Below, piece by piece: positions 24,389 to 34,170 of a DNA stretch of 49,478 bases (the stretch's first letter is position 1; each line of letters starts with the position of its first letter). The translations under genes and the position numbers were made by a program. The notes under the pieces are model-generated. The model was not told the DNA's origin, did not search any database, and saw only the letters and a program-made list of their open reading frames with translations. The DNA is taken from assembly GCA_017414585.1 (NCBI GenBank), contig JAFQLN010000023.1, positions 1-49,478 on the forward strand. The letters run 5' to 3'. The stretch is from Clostridia bacterium. Lineage in GTDB: Bacteria > Bacillota_A > Clostridia > Oscillospirales > CAG-272.

Positions 24389-25420
24389 ATGAACGCAGAG
24401 CTTTTTGAAGCGCTTGAACTGCTTGAGAAAACGAAGGGCATTCCGGTTGACTATATGCTTGAGAAGGTGGAAGCCGCACTGGTCTCCGCATTCAAGAAGG
24501 AATACGGCACATCCGCAGTCCGCGTAGATATCAATAAGGAAAAGAAAGATGTCCGCGTATACAAGCGCCGCACGGTTGTGGAAGAAGTGCTCGACCCGAA
24601 GGAAGAAATCTCCCTCGAAGAAGCGCAGTCGATCAGCCGCCGGTACGAGCTCGGTACGGTAGTGGAAGAAGAAATCAAAACGAAAACCTTCGGCAGAATT
24701 TCCGCACAGACCGCAAAGCAGGTCATCGTACAGGGCATCCGCGAAGCTGAAAAGAATAACATGGCACGCGAATATGAAAAGAAGCGCGAAGAAGTCATTT
24801 CCGCACTCGTCACCAAGCGCGACGACTCCACCGGCGACGTCTGGGTGGATACGGGCACAAGCGACGTCATTCTTCCCGCGCATGACCAGATCCCGGGTGA
24901 AATCCTGCGTGTCGGCGACAGAATCCGCGTGTTCGTTACGGAAGTCAACCGCGATACGGAAACCGGTCCTCTCGTCACCCTGTCCAGAACAGCTCCCGGC
25001 ATGATCAAGCGGATGTTTGAAGTGGATATCCCCGAAATCGCGGACGGTACGGTTATAGTCAAGGGCATCGCACGCGAAGCCGGCTCCCGCTCCAAGATTT
25101 CCGTTTACTCCCGTGACCCCGAAGTGGACGCTGTCGGCGCGTGCATCGGCAACCGCGGTATGCGTATCAACGCCATCGTTGACGAACTCCGCGGCGAAAA
25201 AATCGACATTATCCAGTTCTCCGAAAAACCGGAAGAATACATCGCCGCCTCCCTCTCCCCCGCCGAAGCTCTCTCCGTGGAATTCGACGGTGAACGCAGC
25301 GCAACCGTTCAGGTCGCAGGCGAGCAGCTCTCCCTCGCAATCGGCAAGGAAGGTCAGAACGTCCGCCTCGCCGCCAAGCTGACCGGCTGCAAAATCGACA
25401 TCAAAGGCGTGAGAGTCTAA
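24389..25420 (+). CDS. nusA: Transcription termination/antitermination factor NusA
   Basis: Binds RNA polymerase and modulates pausing, termination and antitermination. The 343-residue protein has the NusA N-terminal domain (1-125, starting MNAELFEALELLEKTKGI), an S1 domain (about 135-200, GDVWVDTGTSDVILP) and two KH domains (GACIGNRGMRINAIVDEL, then IGKEGQNVRLAAKLTG). It ends right after KH2, as in Firmicutes that lack the extra acidic repeats. Start at 24389 follows GAAAGG. Repeats lie on both sides of the gene (F copy 2 upstream, E copy 2 downstream). Confidence 0.97.
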   Translation: MNAELFEALELLEKTKGIPVDYMLEKVEAALVSAFKKEYGTSAVRVDINKEKKDVRVYKRRTVVEEVLDPKEEISLEEAQSISRRYELGTVVEEEIKTKTFGRISAQTAKQVIVQGIREAEKNNMAREYEKKREEVISALVTKRDDSTGDVWVDTGTSDVILPAHDQIPGEILRVGDRIRVFVTEVNRDTETGPLVTLSRTAPGMIKRMFEVDIPEIADGTVIVKGIAREAGSRSKISVYSRDPEVDAVGACIGNRGMRINAIVDELRGEKIDIIQFSEKPEEYIAASLSPAEALSVEFDGERSATVQVAGEQLSLAIGKEGQNVRLAAKLTGCKIDIKGVRV

Positions 25421-25430
25421 GACGGGCGTG

Positions 25431-25683
25431 CTTACGGGGCGTATGGGAGGAGAGACGCGAGGGAACTTTTGAAAAAGTTCCCCTCGACCCCTCAAAACTT
25501 TCAGACTGGCGCACGGGTTCAGCATCTCCGAATGTGCGGCTGATATGATCACGAGGGGATGGAAGAGATAAGCTGTTATTCTGAAGCTGACAGGAGTGAC
25601 TTTCGTCCAAGGGATCAGAAACTCGGTAATACGGCTCATGGGGGCCGCCGAGACCCCATTCGCCCACGCCGTAGAGGATGCCT
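25431..25683 (-). repeat. Dispersed repeat family E, copy 2
   Basis: Inverted copy of 14599-14810. On the minus strand it runs from GGCGTGGGCGAATGGGGTCT (near 25673) to GTGCGCCAGTCTGAAAGTTT and a hairpin GGGAACTTTT/AAAAGTTCCC near 25465-25485. It fills the nusA-ylxR gap. Confidence 0.8.
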
Positions 25684-25737
25684 TCATTACTCAATTATTT
25701 ATCATTCATTATTCATTTTTTCCGAAAGGAAAACATT

Positions 25738-26049
25738 ATGGCAGAAACAAAACCGAAAAAGCAGGGGATGCCGAAGAAAAAAATACCGGAACGGCACTGC
25801 GTCGGATGTCAGGGAACTTTTGAAAAACGCGACCTGATCCGTGTCGTCCGTTCTCCGGAAGGCGAAATTTCTATCGACTTTACGGGCAAGAAGTCCGGGC
25901 GCGGCGCATACCTCTGTAAAAAGGAAGCCTGCTTCAAAAAGGCGAGAAAAACGGGTATTCTTCACCGACAGCTGAACTGCGAAATTGCGGAAGAAATCTA
26001 CGAAGAGCTGGAAAAGGAAATCCGTCTTGCTGAAAGCGAAGCGCAGTAA
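25738..26049 (+). CDS. ylxR: RNA-binding protein YlxR
   Basis: A 103-residue protein of the YlxR (DUF448) family. It carries the family motif RHCVGCQGTFEKRDLIRVVR, a conserved SGRGAYLCKKEACF loop, and a basic N-terminus. Usually encoded between nusA and infB, as here; it is thought to act as an RNA-binding or nucleoid-linked regulator. Start at 25738 follows GAAAGGA. ylxQ begins 26 bp later. Confidence 0.94.
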   Translation: MAETKPKKQGMPKKKIPERHCVGCQGTFEKRDLIRVVRSPEGEISIDFTGKKSGRGAYLCKKEACFKKARKTGILHRQLNCEIAEEIYEELEKEIRLAESEAQ

Positions 26050-26075
26050 CGCGGAATTACAGCGGGAGTGAGAGA

Positions 26076-26447
26076 ATGACGGAAAGATATATCGGTCTGT
26101 GCATGGCGGCAGGCGGCGTGATCACGGGTGCGGATTCTGTGCTCGGGGCAGTCCGCGGCGGCAAGGCAAAGTTTGTACTCATTGCCCGCGATGCATCTGA
26201 CAGAACCAAAAAACAGATCACTGATAAATGTACCTATTATAACGTAAAATATTGTATCGGCGAATACGACAGCGCGGCGCTGGCACAGATGCTCGGCAAG
26301 AGATCGCTGTGCAGTGCGGCTGCATTGACAGGGCGCGGGCCATGGGCGAATGCTGTAAAAGCATTGGAAAACAGATTGGAACAAACGGATGAGACCCGAA
26401 CCTGCGCCGGAACAGAATGCTGCGATGACAGAAAGGATGATTGTTAA
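26076..26447 (+). CDS. ylxQ: L7Ae-family ribosomal/kink-turn-binding protein YlxQ
   Basis: A 123-residue protein of the ribosomal L7Ae/L30e family, predicted to bind kink-turn RNA. Visible family features are [38 protein letters not shown] and a late [14 protein letters not shown]. The C-terminal tail is unusually rich in Cys and charged residues ([15 protein letters not shown]), beyond the typical ~100-residue length. Its stop overlaps the infB start (TAATG). Confidence 0.93.
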   Translation: MTERYIGLCMAAGGVITGADSVLGAVRGGKAKFVLIARDASDRTKKQITDKCTYYNVKYCIGEYDSAALAQMLGKRSLCSAAALTGRGPWANAVKALENRLEQTDETRTCAGTECCDDRKDDC

Positions 26448-29400
26448 TGGCAACAAAATCAAATTCGATGTTTCGCATCAGTCAGCTTGCGAAAGATCTT
26501 GGCGTAAAGCCGAAAGAACTGCAGGGAAAGCTGGAGGAAATCGGCATTACCGTAAAGAGCAGCTCCGCAGCGCTTGAATCTGATGAAGTGAATCTTCTCT
26601 TTGAGAGCATGACCCAGAACGCGCGGATCAAGGACATAGACGGATACCTGAACGGAAAAACGAAGATCACTCTGCCCCAGTCTCCCGAAGTCCGTGCAGC
26701 AGAAGAAGCGCGTGCAGCAGCAGAAGCAGAAGCAAAAGCCAAGGCAGAAGCGGAAGCGAAAGCAAAAGCGGAAGCCGAAGCGAAGGCGAAAGCAGAAGCA
26801 GAGGCTAAGGCAAAAGCAGAAGCAGAAGCGAAAGCAAAAGCGGAAGCTGAAGCCAAGGCAAGAGCAGAAGCCGAAGCTAAAGCGAAAGCAGAAGCCGAAG
26901 CTAAAGCGAAAGCAGAAGCCGAAGCTAAGGCAAGAGCAGAAGCCGAAGCGAAAGCAAAAGCAGAAGCAGAAGCAAAGGCAGAAGCAGAAGCGAAAGCAAA
27001 AGCAGAAGCAGAAGCGAAAGTAAAAGCAGAAGCGGAAGCAAAGGCAAAGGCAGAAGCAGAAGCAAAGGCAAAAGCGGAAGCCGAAGCCAAGACAAAAGCC
27101 GAAGCGGAAGCCAAAGCAAAAGCAGAAGAAGAAGCAAAAGCCGCTCTCAACAAATCGACGGAAAGAACACAGGGACAGACTATGCAGAATAATCAGAACG
27201 GAGGCTCTCCGGAGCGTCAGAATAATACCCGCCGCGACAGCAACAACCGCTTTGATAACAACCGCGGCGACAACCGTGCGAATACCAACGGACAGAAACC
27301 GCAGTTCGGCACACAGCGTGACGGTCAGCCCAGAGATGGTCAGCCCAGAGATGGGCAGCAGAACCGCGACGGCAGCCGTCCGTTCCAGCCCAGAGACGGT
27401 CAGCAGCCCCGTACCGAAAACCGTCCCTTCAGCAGAGACGGACAGCAGAACCGCGACGGTCAGCCCAGAGATGGGCAGCAGAACCGCGACAAATTCCAGC
27501 CGCGTGACAACGGTATGCGCGACAAGGACTCCGGCAATGACCGCGCTCCGATTCCGCCGCAGCCGAAGCCGAAAATCGAACAGGGTGTGGAAAAGAAGCG
27601 TACCGGTCAGACCCGTGTTGTCGATACCAGAACCACCTCCAATGTTGACCTGTCCAAGTACGACGAACGCCTTGAAACCTTCTCTCCCGAAATGGACGAA
27701 TCCAAGTCCAATAAGCAGAAGCTGAAAAAGCAGAACCAGCGCGGCGACAATAAGGGCACCGGACGCAAGAGCGACAAGGAACGCATGGCGATGGATAAGA
27801 TCCGTGCGAACATTGAAAAGGCGAAGAAACAGCCTCTCAAGGTGCAGATTCCGGATGAAATCACCGTCGGCGAACTGGCGCAGAGACTCAAGATTACCGC
27901 TGCGGAATGCGTGAAGAAGCTGATGCTCATGGGCATGATGGCGACCGTCAACCAGGTGATCGACTTCGATACCGCTTACCTGATCGCGGACGAAATGGGT
28001 GCGGAAGTCACGCGCGAAGTCACCGTTACCATTGAAGAAAAGCTGTTCAGCGAAGAACCGGATACCGAAGAAAATCTCGAAATCCGCGCGCCCGTTGTCT
28101 GCGTCATGGGTCACGTTGACCACGGCAAGACCTCCATCCTCGACGCAATCCGTCATACGAACGTAACCACAGGGGAAGCCGGCGGCATCACCCAGCACAT
28201 CGGTGCGTACAGAGTCACCGTGGACGACCGCGACATCACCTTCCTCGACACGCCCGGTCACGAAGCCTTCACCGCTATGCGTGCACGCGGCGCACAGTGT
28301 ACGGATATTGCGATCCTCGTTGTAGCGGGGGACGATGGCATCATGCCGCAGACCGTGGAAGCGATCAACCACGCAAAGGCTGCAGGCGTTGACATCATTG
28401 TTGCGATCAACAAGATGGATAAGCCGCACGCAAACGCGGACACCGTCAAGACCGAACTGACCAAGTACGACCTCGTTCCCGAAGAATGGGGCGGCGATAT
28501 CATGTGTGTTCCCGTATCCGCGCATACGAAGATGGGTATCCCGGATCTTCTCGAAGATATCCTCCTCATCGCGGACGTCAAGGAATATAAGGCAAATCCG
28601 ACCAAGAGAGCAAAGGGCGTTGTCATCGAAGCGAAGCTCGATAAGGGCCGCGGTCCCGTTGCAACCGTTCTCGTACAGGACGGTACGCTCCGTTCCGGCG
28701 ATATCGTGATTGCGGGCACTTCCGTAGGCCGTGTCCGTGCGATGACGAACGACAAGGGACGCACGCTCAAGGAAGCAGGCCCGTCCGTTCCGGTGGAAAT
28801 CATAGGCCTTAGCGAAGTTCCGCTCGCAGGCGACGAATTCAACGCGGTTGAAGACGAACGCATGGCAAGAGAACTTGCGGACCAGAGACGCGAAAAGGCG
28901 AAGGAAGAGCTGTTCAAGCAGTCTGCAAAGGTATCCCTCGACGACCTGTTCAGCCAGATTGCGGCAGGTGTCAAGGAACTGAACATTATTGTCAAGGCAG
29001 ACGTGGGCGGTTCCGCAGAAGCTGTCAAGCAGTCTCTTGAAAAACTGTCGAACGAAGAAGTCAAGGTCCGCGTCATCCACTCCGCAGTCGGCGGCATCAC
29101 GGAATCCGACGTTATGTTCGCAGCGGCATCCAATGCCATCATTGTCGGCTTCAACGTCCGTCCCGACAAGGGTGCGATTGACTCCGCGGAACGCCAGAGC
29201 GTGGATATCCGCACCTACCGAATCATTTACGAATGCATTGAAGAAATTACTGCCGCTATGAAGGGTATGCTTGCACCGACCTACAAGGAAGTGCTGCAGG
29301 GTCATATCGAAGTCCGTCAGACGATCAAGGTTCCGAATGTCGGCATGATTGCAGGTTCCTATGTTCAGGACGGTAAGGTAACGAGACAGTCCCAGATCCG

Positions 29401-29578
29401 CATAGTCCGCGACGGTGTGGTCATCATGGAAGACAAGATTTCCTCCCTGCGCAGATTCAAGGACGACGTCCGCGAAGTGGCAACCGGCTACGAATGCGGT
29501 ATCGGTCTGGAAAAGTGCATGGATATTCAGGTCGGCGATATTCTGGAAGCCTATATCATGGAAGAAGTCGAACGGTAA
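26447..29578 (+). CDS. infB: Translation initiation factor IF-2 with a long repetitive N-terminus
   Basis: GTPase that brings initiator tRNA to the 30S subunit. The 1043-residue protein has an IF2N helix domain (1-75), an Ala/Glu/Lys repeat stretch (about 82-233), an RDGQ-rich Arg/Gln/Asn stretch (about 245-365), a second IF2N-type domain (near 470-520), then the G domain with [10 protein letters not shown] (near 554), DTPGHEAF, and NKMD, and the C-terminal beta-barrel and C1/C2 domains ending [11 protein letters not shown]. Most bacterial IF-2 proteins are 700-1000 residues. Start ATG 26447 follows GAAAGGATGA; an in-frame TTG six bases upstream is less likely. A terminator follows. Confidence 0.97.
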   Translation: MATKSNSMFRISQLAKDLGVKPKELQGKLEEIGITVKSSSAALESDEVNLLFESMTQNARIKDIDGYLNGKTKITLPQSPEVRAAEEARAAAEAEAKAKAEAEAKAKAEAEAKAKAEAEAKAKAEAEAKAKAEAEAKARAEAEAKAKAEAEAKAKAEAEAKARAEAEAKAKAEAEAKAEAEAKAKAEAEAKVKAEAEAKAKAEAEAKAKAEAEAKTKAEAEAKAKAEEEAKAALNKSTERTQGQTMQNNQNGGSPERQNNTRRDSNNRFDNNRGDNRANTNGQKPQFGTQRDGQPRDGQPRDGQQNRDGSRPFQPRDGQQPRTENRPFSRDGQQNRDGQPRDGQQNRDKFQPRDNGMRDKDSGNDRAPIPPQPKPKIEQGVEKKRTGQTRVVDTRTTSNVDLSKYDERLETFSPEMDESKSNKQKLKKQNQRGDNKGTGRKSDKERMAMDKIRANIEKAKKQPLKVQIPDEITVGELAQRLKITAAECVKKLMLMGMMATVNQVIDFDTAYLIADEMGAEVTREVTVTIEEKLFSEEPDTEENLEIRAPVVCVMGHVDHGKTSILDAIRHTNVTTGEAGGITQHIGAYRVTVDDRDITFLDTPGHEAFTAMRARGAQCTDIAILVVAGDDGIMPQTVEAINHAKAAGVDIIVAINKMDKPHANADTVKTELTKYDLVPEEWGGDIMCVPVSAHTKMGIPDLLEDILLIADVKEYKANPTKRAKGVVIEAKLDKGRGPVATVLVQDGTLRSGDIVIAGTSVGRVRAMTNDKGRTLKEAGPSVPVEIIGLSEVPLAGDEFNAVEDERMARELADQRREKAKEELFKQSAKVSLDDLFSQIAAGVKELNIIVKADVGGSAEAVKQSLEKLSNEEVKVRVIHSAVGGITESDVMFAAASNAIIVGFNVRPDKGAIDSAERQSVDIRTYRIIYECIEEITAAMKGMLAPTYKEVLQGHIEVRQTIKVPNVGMIAGSYVQDGKVTRQSQIRIVRDGVVIMEDKISSLRRFKDDVREVATGYECGIGLEKCMDIQVGDILEAYIMEEVER
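26690..27145 (+). repeat. In-frame 24-bp tandem repeats in infB (AEAEAKAK units)
   Basis: About 17 copies of an eight-residue unit A-E-A-E-A-K-A-K in a row, with single substitutions (R, V or T for K) and one unit two residues short. Synonymous codons vary between copies, so the amino acid pattern is kept while the DNA drifts. Expected to form one long charged helix. Confidence 0.9.
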
Positions 29579-29615
29579 GGCATTTTCCGAAATACAACCG
29601 GCAATTACAAGCAAT

Positions 29616-29652
29616 AAAACGCAGTTTCCTTTCATGGGAGCTGCGTTTTTTT
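29616..29652 (+). terminator. Terminator of the infB operon
   Basis: AACGCAG / CTGCGTT (29618-29624 and 29641-29647) with extra inner pairing (TCC/GGGA) and a run of T. Confidence 0.85.
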
Positions 29653-29802
29653 CATTTCCTGTGCTATTTTCCCTGACCAGACTTCCGTACCCGTCACGGA
29701 AATACTATTCCCCCGCATCACCCATGCTTTCCCGAAACATTCACCCCCGGACTGCCGGAATGCGCCATGCACGAACCGACGCTTTATTTGCCTCCGCTGC
29801 GG

Positions 29803-29808
29803 TATAAT
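29803..29808 (+). promoter_or_regulatory. Possible -10 box upstream of spoIIE
   Basis: TATAAT at 29803-29808, about 115 bp before the start. No matching -35 at 16-18 bp, which would fit an activated promoter. I could not find a clear Spo0A box (TGNCGAA). The remaining 29579-29922 gap holds only the infB terminator. Confidence 0.35.
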
Positions 29809-29922
29809 ACCATCAACCGGAACACCTCCCCCCACTGTTCCGCCGATGTGGGTAAACCACACCTACATAACAAACGATCGTTTTACCGGTTTCTATCATC
29901 CAATTCATTCACGGAGGTCAAC

Positions 29923-32588
29923 ATGAAAGAAAAATCGAAGACACAACGTGCCGCGCTTGATGTAAAAGGCAGTATGCGCGCCTTCCTGTCGTCGGTACGG
30001 GCAAAGCGGATCGGGATGATTCTGCTTTCGTTTGCAGTCGCACTGGTCACTGCAGCAGCAGCGGCATTCCGGGCGTCTACCCATTCGGTATTGCCCTGAC
30101 AGCAGCTGCATCCGGCGTTACGGCAGCTCTTTCAGCGGCGGCAGGCGCAATTCTGGGGGCTTTTCGGATCCCTGCCGTCGGATCAGCCCACGCAGTCCTC
30201 CTTGCCGCCCTGCTCGCGGTGCGCATCGTTGTATCCGTCTGGATAGCGGACAATGGGCGTACACCGGCACAGAAGAAATCACGCGGCAGCAAAGAGAGCG
30301 GCAGGATCAAAAACTTCTTCAGAGAGATGCGGGAGAGTCCCGGAAATACCATAGCATCCGCCTTGTCCGTGTCTGCGGGCGGGACCATGCTCCGGGAGAA
30401 TATCCGCGTCAGACTGGCACTTGCAGCCTGTACAGCACTGTTCGCCGGAGCATGGTCCGCGGCAGAGGGCGGGTATGAATATGTCGATCTGTTCGGTGCT
30501 GTTTTTTCCCTGCTTCTGACACCTGTTGTTACATACCTGTTCTATGCCGTCGGAGAACGGAAAATGCGCTATTCCCCCATTCGGGAAATTGCCGTATATT
30601 TCTGTGCCGCGGTTGTCACACTCGCACTCACCACGCTGTCCCACGGAGGCATAACCGGTCTGGATGCATCTGTACTGGGTATCAGCAGAAAGCATGTCTT
30701 TGACTGGGGCGTTCTGTTCGCATTTGCGGCGGCAGTCATCACATCCACGGAATACGGGGTGCATCGGGGGGCGCTGCTCGGACTTGCGTGCGGATTGGTG
30801 ATGCAGCCGGTCTACGCACCGTCTTACGCGATTGCAGCGCTCGTTGCGGGCAGTTTCGCGGGCTTTTCGACCGTATTTGCCGTTCTTGCCGCCGGTGCGC
30901 TTGCATCCGCATGGGCTGTCTATGTCGCGGGACTGACCGGCATGACCGATCTTTTCGCACCGATATTTACGGCTTGCGCGGCACTGATCCCCGTTTTCCG
31001 CTTCCATGTCCTCCGCCTGCCCGATTCACTCTTCGGGACGGAGCTGTACGGACAGCGGACTCGACGGAAAAACACCGATGCGGCGATGGCAGAGGTCACC
31101 GCATCCAATCTGAAAAACCGGATTCACGCACTGTCGGACGGGATGCAGTCGCTGTCGGATGTTCTCGGCGGCATGGCACAGCGCCTGACCAAGCCCGTCC
31201 GCGCCGACTATGAAGAAATCACACGCACCGCATTCGATACCTATTGTCACACCTGCCGCAGCCGGGAACGATGCCATGAGGCAAAAAAATCGAAAACAGA
31301 GCCGGTCATCCGGCAGATGACAGAACAGCTGGTGCGCGAAGGTGCGGTGCACGCTGATATTGTCCCGTCGTCCATGGCGGCTTCGTGCTGGAACATGGGA
31401 CGGATCCTCGACGAAATCAATCTCGCCGTGGGAAAGAAAATTGCAGAAGGAAAAAGGGGGGATAAACTGTCCGTGTCCGCTGCCGATTACGGACTTGCCG
31501 GAGAGCTGATGCGTCAGGCGGCAAAAGCGGAGGCGGCGGAGGCAGAGCCGGATGAACGTCTGTCGGCAAAACTGCGGCGTGTGCTGTCGTACCACAATTT
31601 CGGTGCGGCGTCCGTCACGGTTTACGGAGAACGGCAGAAGCATATTTTCGTGTCGGATGTGGATCTCACAGCCACACGCATGGGAGGAGAGGATATCAGG
31701 AAGCTGTTTGAGTCCCTGGTGGGACTGCCGCTTTCCGCACCGGAATTTTCACTGGACGGAGCGGTTCTTTCGATGAAAATGCGGTCCGTTCCGCGCTTTG
31801 GATGCACAGCGGGAATGTATTCCTGTGCGGCGTCGCAGGTACAGAAGTACTGGCAGAAAGTCAGAAACTGCGGCGCAGACTCACAGGCAGACCCGGATGC
31901 GGATGAAATCGCCGAAACGGAAAGCTGTGAAGCGGAAGAATCCGCGGGAGCTGAAATTTCGATCACGGACGAAGAACCGGACGGTGTCTGCGGGGACGGA
32001 ATTGTCTCCTTTGAAACGGGCGGCAAGCAGTACATGATTCTTTCCGACGGCATGGGAAGCGGCAGGGAGGCGGCGGTCACGTCATCCGTCGTCATCAGCC
32101 TGCTTGAGAGGCTCATCCGCGCCGGAGCGGATATGGAAAGCGCGCTCAAAATGCTCAACGGCATTGTGCGCTGTACCGGACGGGAGTGTTCGGCGACGGT
32201 TGACATCGCACAGATTGATCTTGTGACGGGGGAAGCGAGATTTGTCAAGAGCGGTGCGGCGCCGTCGTTCATTCTCCGGGACGGGAGCATCTTCCGTCTG
32301 CAGTCGAAGACAGTGCCTATCGGCATCATCCGCGCACTGGACGCCGAAATGATCACATTCACGGTCGAAGAGGGGGATACGGTCGTGATGGTATCGGACG
32401 GAGCAGCCAGATCGTACGATGAAGCGCCGTGGCTCCTCGATTTGATGACGGATGATCACACGGTTCTCTTCGGGGACGAGCGCAGTGCGGCTGTCACGAT
32501 TGTCAGCGAAGCGGCTCTGCGCGGCTCCACGGACGACATTACCGCTGGCATCATGCGCATCCGTGCGGGAAGAAAGGAGAGTGCATAA
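29923..32588 (+). pseudogene. spoIIE: Stage II sporulation protein E (SpoIIE) phosphatase, interrupted by a one-base frameshift
   Basis: SpoIIE is the membrane PP2C-type phosphatase that activates sigma-F in the forespore. Reading from ATG 29923 (after GGAGG) gives 58 residues ending at a TGA at 30097. The protein continues in another frame from about 30072 (GVYPFGIALTAAASGVTAA) without a stop to 32588. The join reads TTCCGGGC where TTCCCGGGC would restore an unbroken FPGVYPFGIAL, so one C appears to be missing. Downstream are about ten membrane segments, a central region with CHTCRSRERC, and the phosphatase domain with ILSDGMGSGREA and GSTDDITAGIM. An intact second part could start at 30219, but it would lack the first helices. 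This is either a real mutation or an assembly/sequencing error; no slippery heptamer is present. Confidence 0.85.
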
Positions 32589-32603
32589 AGAAATCGGACA
32601 GAA

Positions 32604-32648
32604 AAAAAGACTGCCGCAATCCGTGGGGGGACGGATGGGGCAGTCTTT
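32604..32648. terminator. Bidirectional terminator between spoIIE and the CofE-like gene
   Basis: Stem AAAGACTGCC / GGCAGTCTTT with inner ATCCGT/ACGGAT and a G-rich loop. A and T tracts on both sides serve the two convergent genes. Confidence 0.85.
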
Positions 32649-32661
32649 TCTGCATATTTAC

Positions 32662-33867
32662 TTAATCATTTGTGTAGTTGTCGAAGTAACCCTGTACCAG
32701 AACGACGGGAGTACCCTTGTCGCCGGAGCCGGAGGTCAGGTCACAGAGGGAGCCGATCAGGTCGGTCAGCTGACGGGGTGTCGTGCCCTGTGCCGCCATA
32801 TTGCCGACGAGACTGGAGCCGTCCTTTGCCTTGATGCTTTCGCTGATCGCCTTCTTGAGCGCTTCGCCGGACAGTTCCTTGTAATCGTTGTCCGCGAGAT
32901 ACTTCAGCTTGAGTTCGTTCGGCGTGCCGATCAGACCGTCGGTGTATGCGGGAGATACAACCGGGTCAGCCAGTTCCCAGATTTTGCCCTGCGGGTCCTT
33001 GAATGCACCGTCGCCGTAGACCATAACTTCCACGTGCTTGCCGGTGGCGTCGAGGATGTTCTTCTGAATGTCGAGAACGAGCTGCTTGCATTCGCGGGGG
33101 AAGAGCTTGATCTTGTCTTCCGTGGACTTATTCGAGCCGAGCAGACCGTATGCTTCGTTGCAGCCGGAACCGTCAACGGGAGAGGTGAGAATGTCGTCCA
33201 GACCGCAGACCACTTCGGCACCTGCAGCCTTGAGGATTCTCTTGGTTCTCTTTCTCGAGTGAATGTCGCAGGTGAGCACGTTCTTTGTGTAGTCAAGGAT
33301 CGCCTTCGGCTGATTTGCGAAGATGACTTCTACTTCCGCACCCATTTCGCGGATCAGATCGCTGTAGTATGCCACGTAGTCCACGCCGGTGAAGGGATGC
33401 TTGTTTTCGCCGAAGAGTTCGCGGTATTTTTCAAGAGAAAGAACATCCGCGTACGGGTCAATGCCCGCTTCGTCAAGCTGGTCGAGGGAAACGAGTTCGT
33501 TGCCCACTTCATCGGAGGGATAGCTGAGCATGAGAACGATTTTCTTCGCTCCCTTTGCAATGCCGCGCAGACAGATTGCAAAACGGTTGCGGGAAAGAAT
33601 CGGGAAAATAACGCCGATGGTGCCGCCGCCGAGCTTGGACTTTACGTCTGCGGCGATTGCGTCTACGGATGCATAGTTGCCCTGCGCTCTTGCCACAATG
33701 GACTCGGTGATGGAAATAACATCGCGGTCGCGCAGCTCAAAGCCTTCGTATTCGGCAGCTTCGAGCACACTTTTGCTCACAATCACAGCGAGATCGTCGC
33801 CCTCACGGATGATGGGGCAGCGGATGCCGCGGGATACAGTACCAACTCTGCGTTCTTTGGATTCCAT
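32662..33867 (-). CDS. Coenzyme F420-0:L-glutamate ligase family protein (CofE-like)
   Basis: A 401-residue member of the F420_ligase family. CofE adds gamma-linked glutamates to F420 in methanogens and actinobacteria; homologues in Clostridia, which are not known to make F420, have no established substrate. Visible family features include RGIRCPIIREGDDLA, VGTVSRG, ISITESIVARAQGNYASVDAIAADV, ILSRNRFAICLRGIAKGAKKIVLML and VMVYGDGAFKDP. Start at 33867 follows GAAAGGA; an upstream extension would include the promoter. No other F420 genes are near. Monocistronic, with its own terminator. Confidence 0.85.
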   Translation of the reverse strand: MESKERRVGTVSRGIRCPIIREGDDLAVIVSKSVLEAAEYEGFELRDRDVISITESIVARAQGNYASVDAIAADVKSKLGGGTIGVIFPILSRNRFAICLRGIAKGAKKIVLMLSYPSDEVGNELVSLDQLDEAGIDPYADVLSLEKYRELFGENKHPFTGVDYVAYYSDLIREMGAEVEVIFANQPKAILDYTKNVLTCDIHSRKRTKRILKAAGAEVVCGLDDILTSPVDGSGCNEAYGLLGSNKSTEDKIKLFPRECKQLVLDIQKNILDATGKHVEVMVYGDGAFKDPQGKIWELADPVVSPAYTDGLIGTPNELKLKYLADNDYKELSGEALKKAISESIKAKDGSSLVGNMAAQGTTPRQLTDLIGSLCDLTSGSGDKGTPVVLVQGYFDNYTND

Positions 33868-33962
33868 ATATTTGAATTCCTTTCGAAATGTGGATTTTGC
33901 GTGCGGAATGACGGCTCGTGACGGAATAGCAGAAAATAGTATCTCCATCAGAACCACACTTT

Positions 33963-33991
33963 ATTATACATGATTTCGCTTTATTTTGCAA
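33963..33991 (-). promoter_or_regulatory. Promoter of the CofE-like gene
   Basis: Minus strand: TTGCAA (33991-33986), 17 bp, TATAAT (33968-33963). Confidence 0.8.
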
Positions 33992-34116
33992 GGGCATACG
34001 GAATAAAAATGGAAATAAACGTATAAAAATTATGGGGGCGGCAGACAGAGGATTTTGTGCTAAATTCTGCGGCATACGCATGATTTGCACAGGGAGCGGG
34101 CGGGGACATCCGATAC

Positions 34117-34152
34117 AAAAAGCAGAGGCTGCCACCAACGGACAGCCCCTGT
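34117..34152 (-). terminator. Terminator of the secreted SLH-like protein gene
   Basis: Minus strand: GGGGCTG ... CAGCCTC stem around a TCCGTTGG loop, followed by TGCTTTTTG. Confidence 0.75.
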
Positions 34153-34170
34153 TTGTTTTATGGAATCGTT

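Noticed and set aside
25401..25694. A 97-residue minus-strand frame between nusA and ylxR as a gene
   Set aside because: It is dispersed repeat E; the related copy at 14.6 kb has stops, and there is no ribosome binding site.
26459..29635. A 1058-residue open frame on the strand opposite infB
   Set aside because: It mirrors infB; its Cys/Phe-rich repeats are the complement of the AEAEAKAK array. No ribosome binding site or domain. It stays open because of the codon bias of the real gene.
30067..30074. Programmed -1 frameshift in spoIIE
   Set aside because: No X-XXY-YYZ slippery heptamer and no obvious stimulatory stem; a missing base explains the shift more simply.
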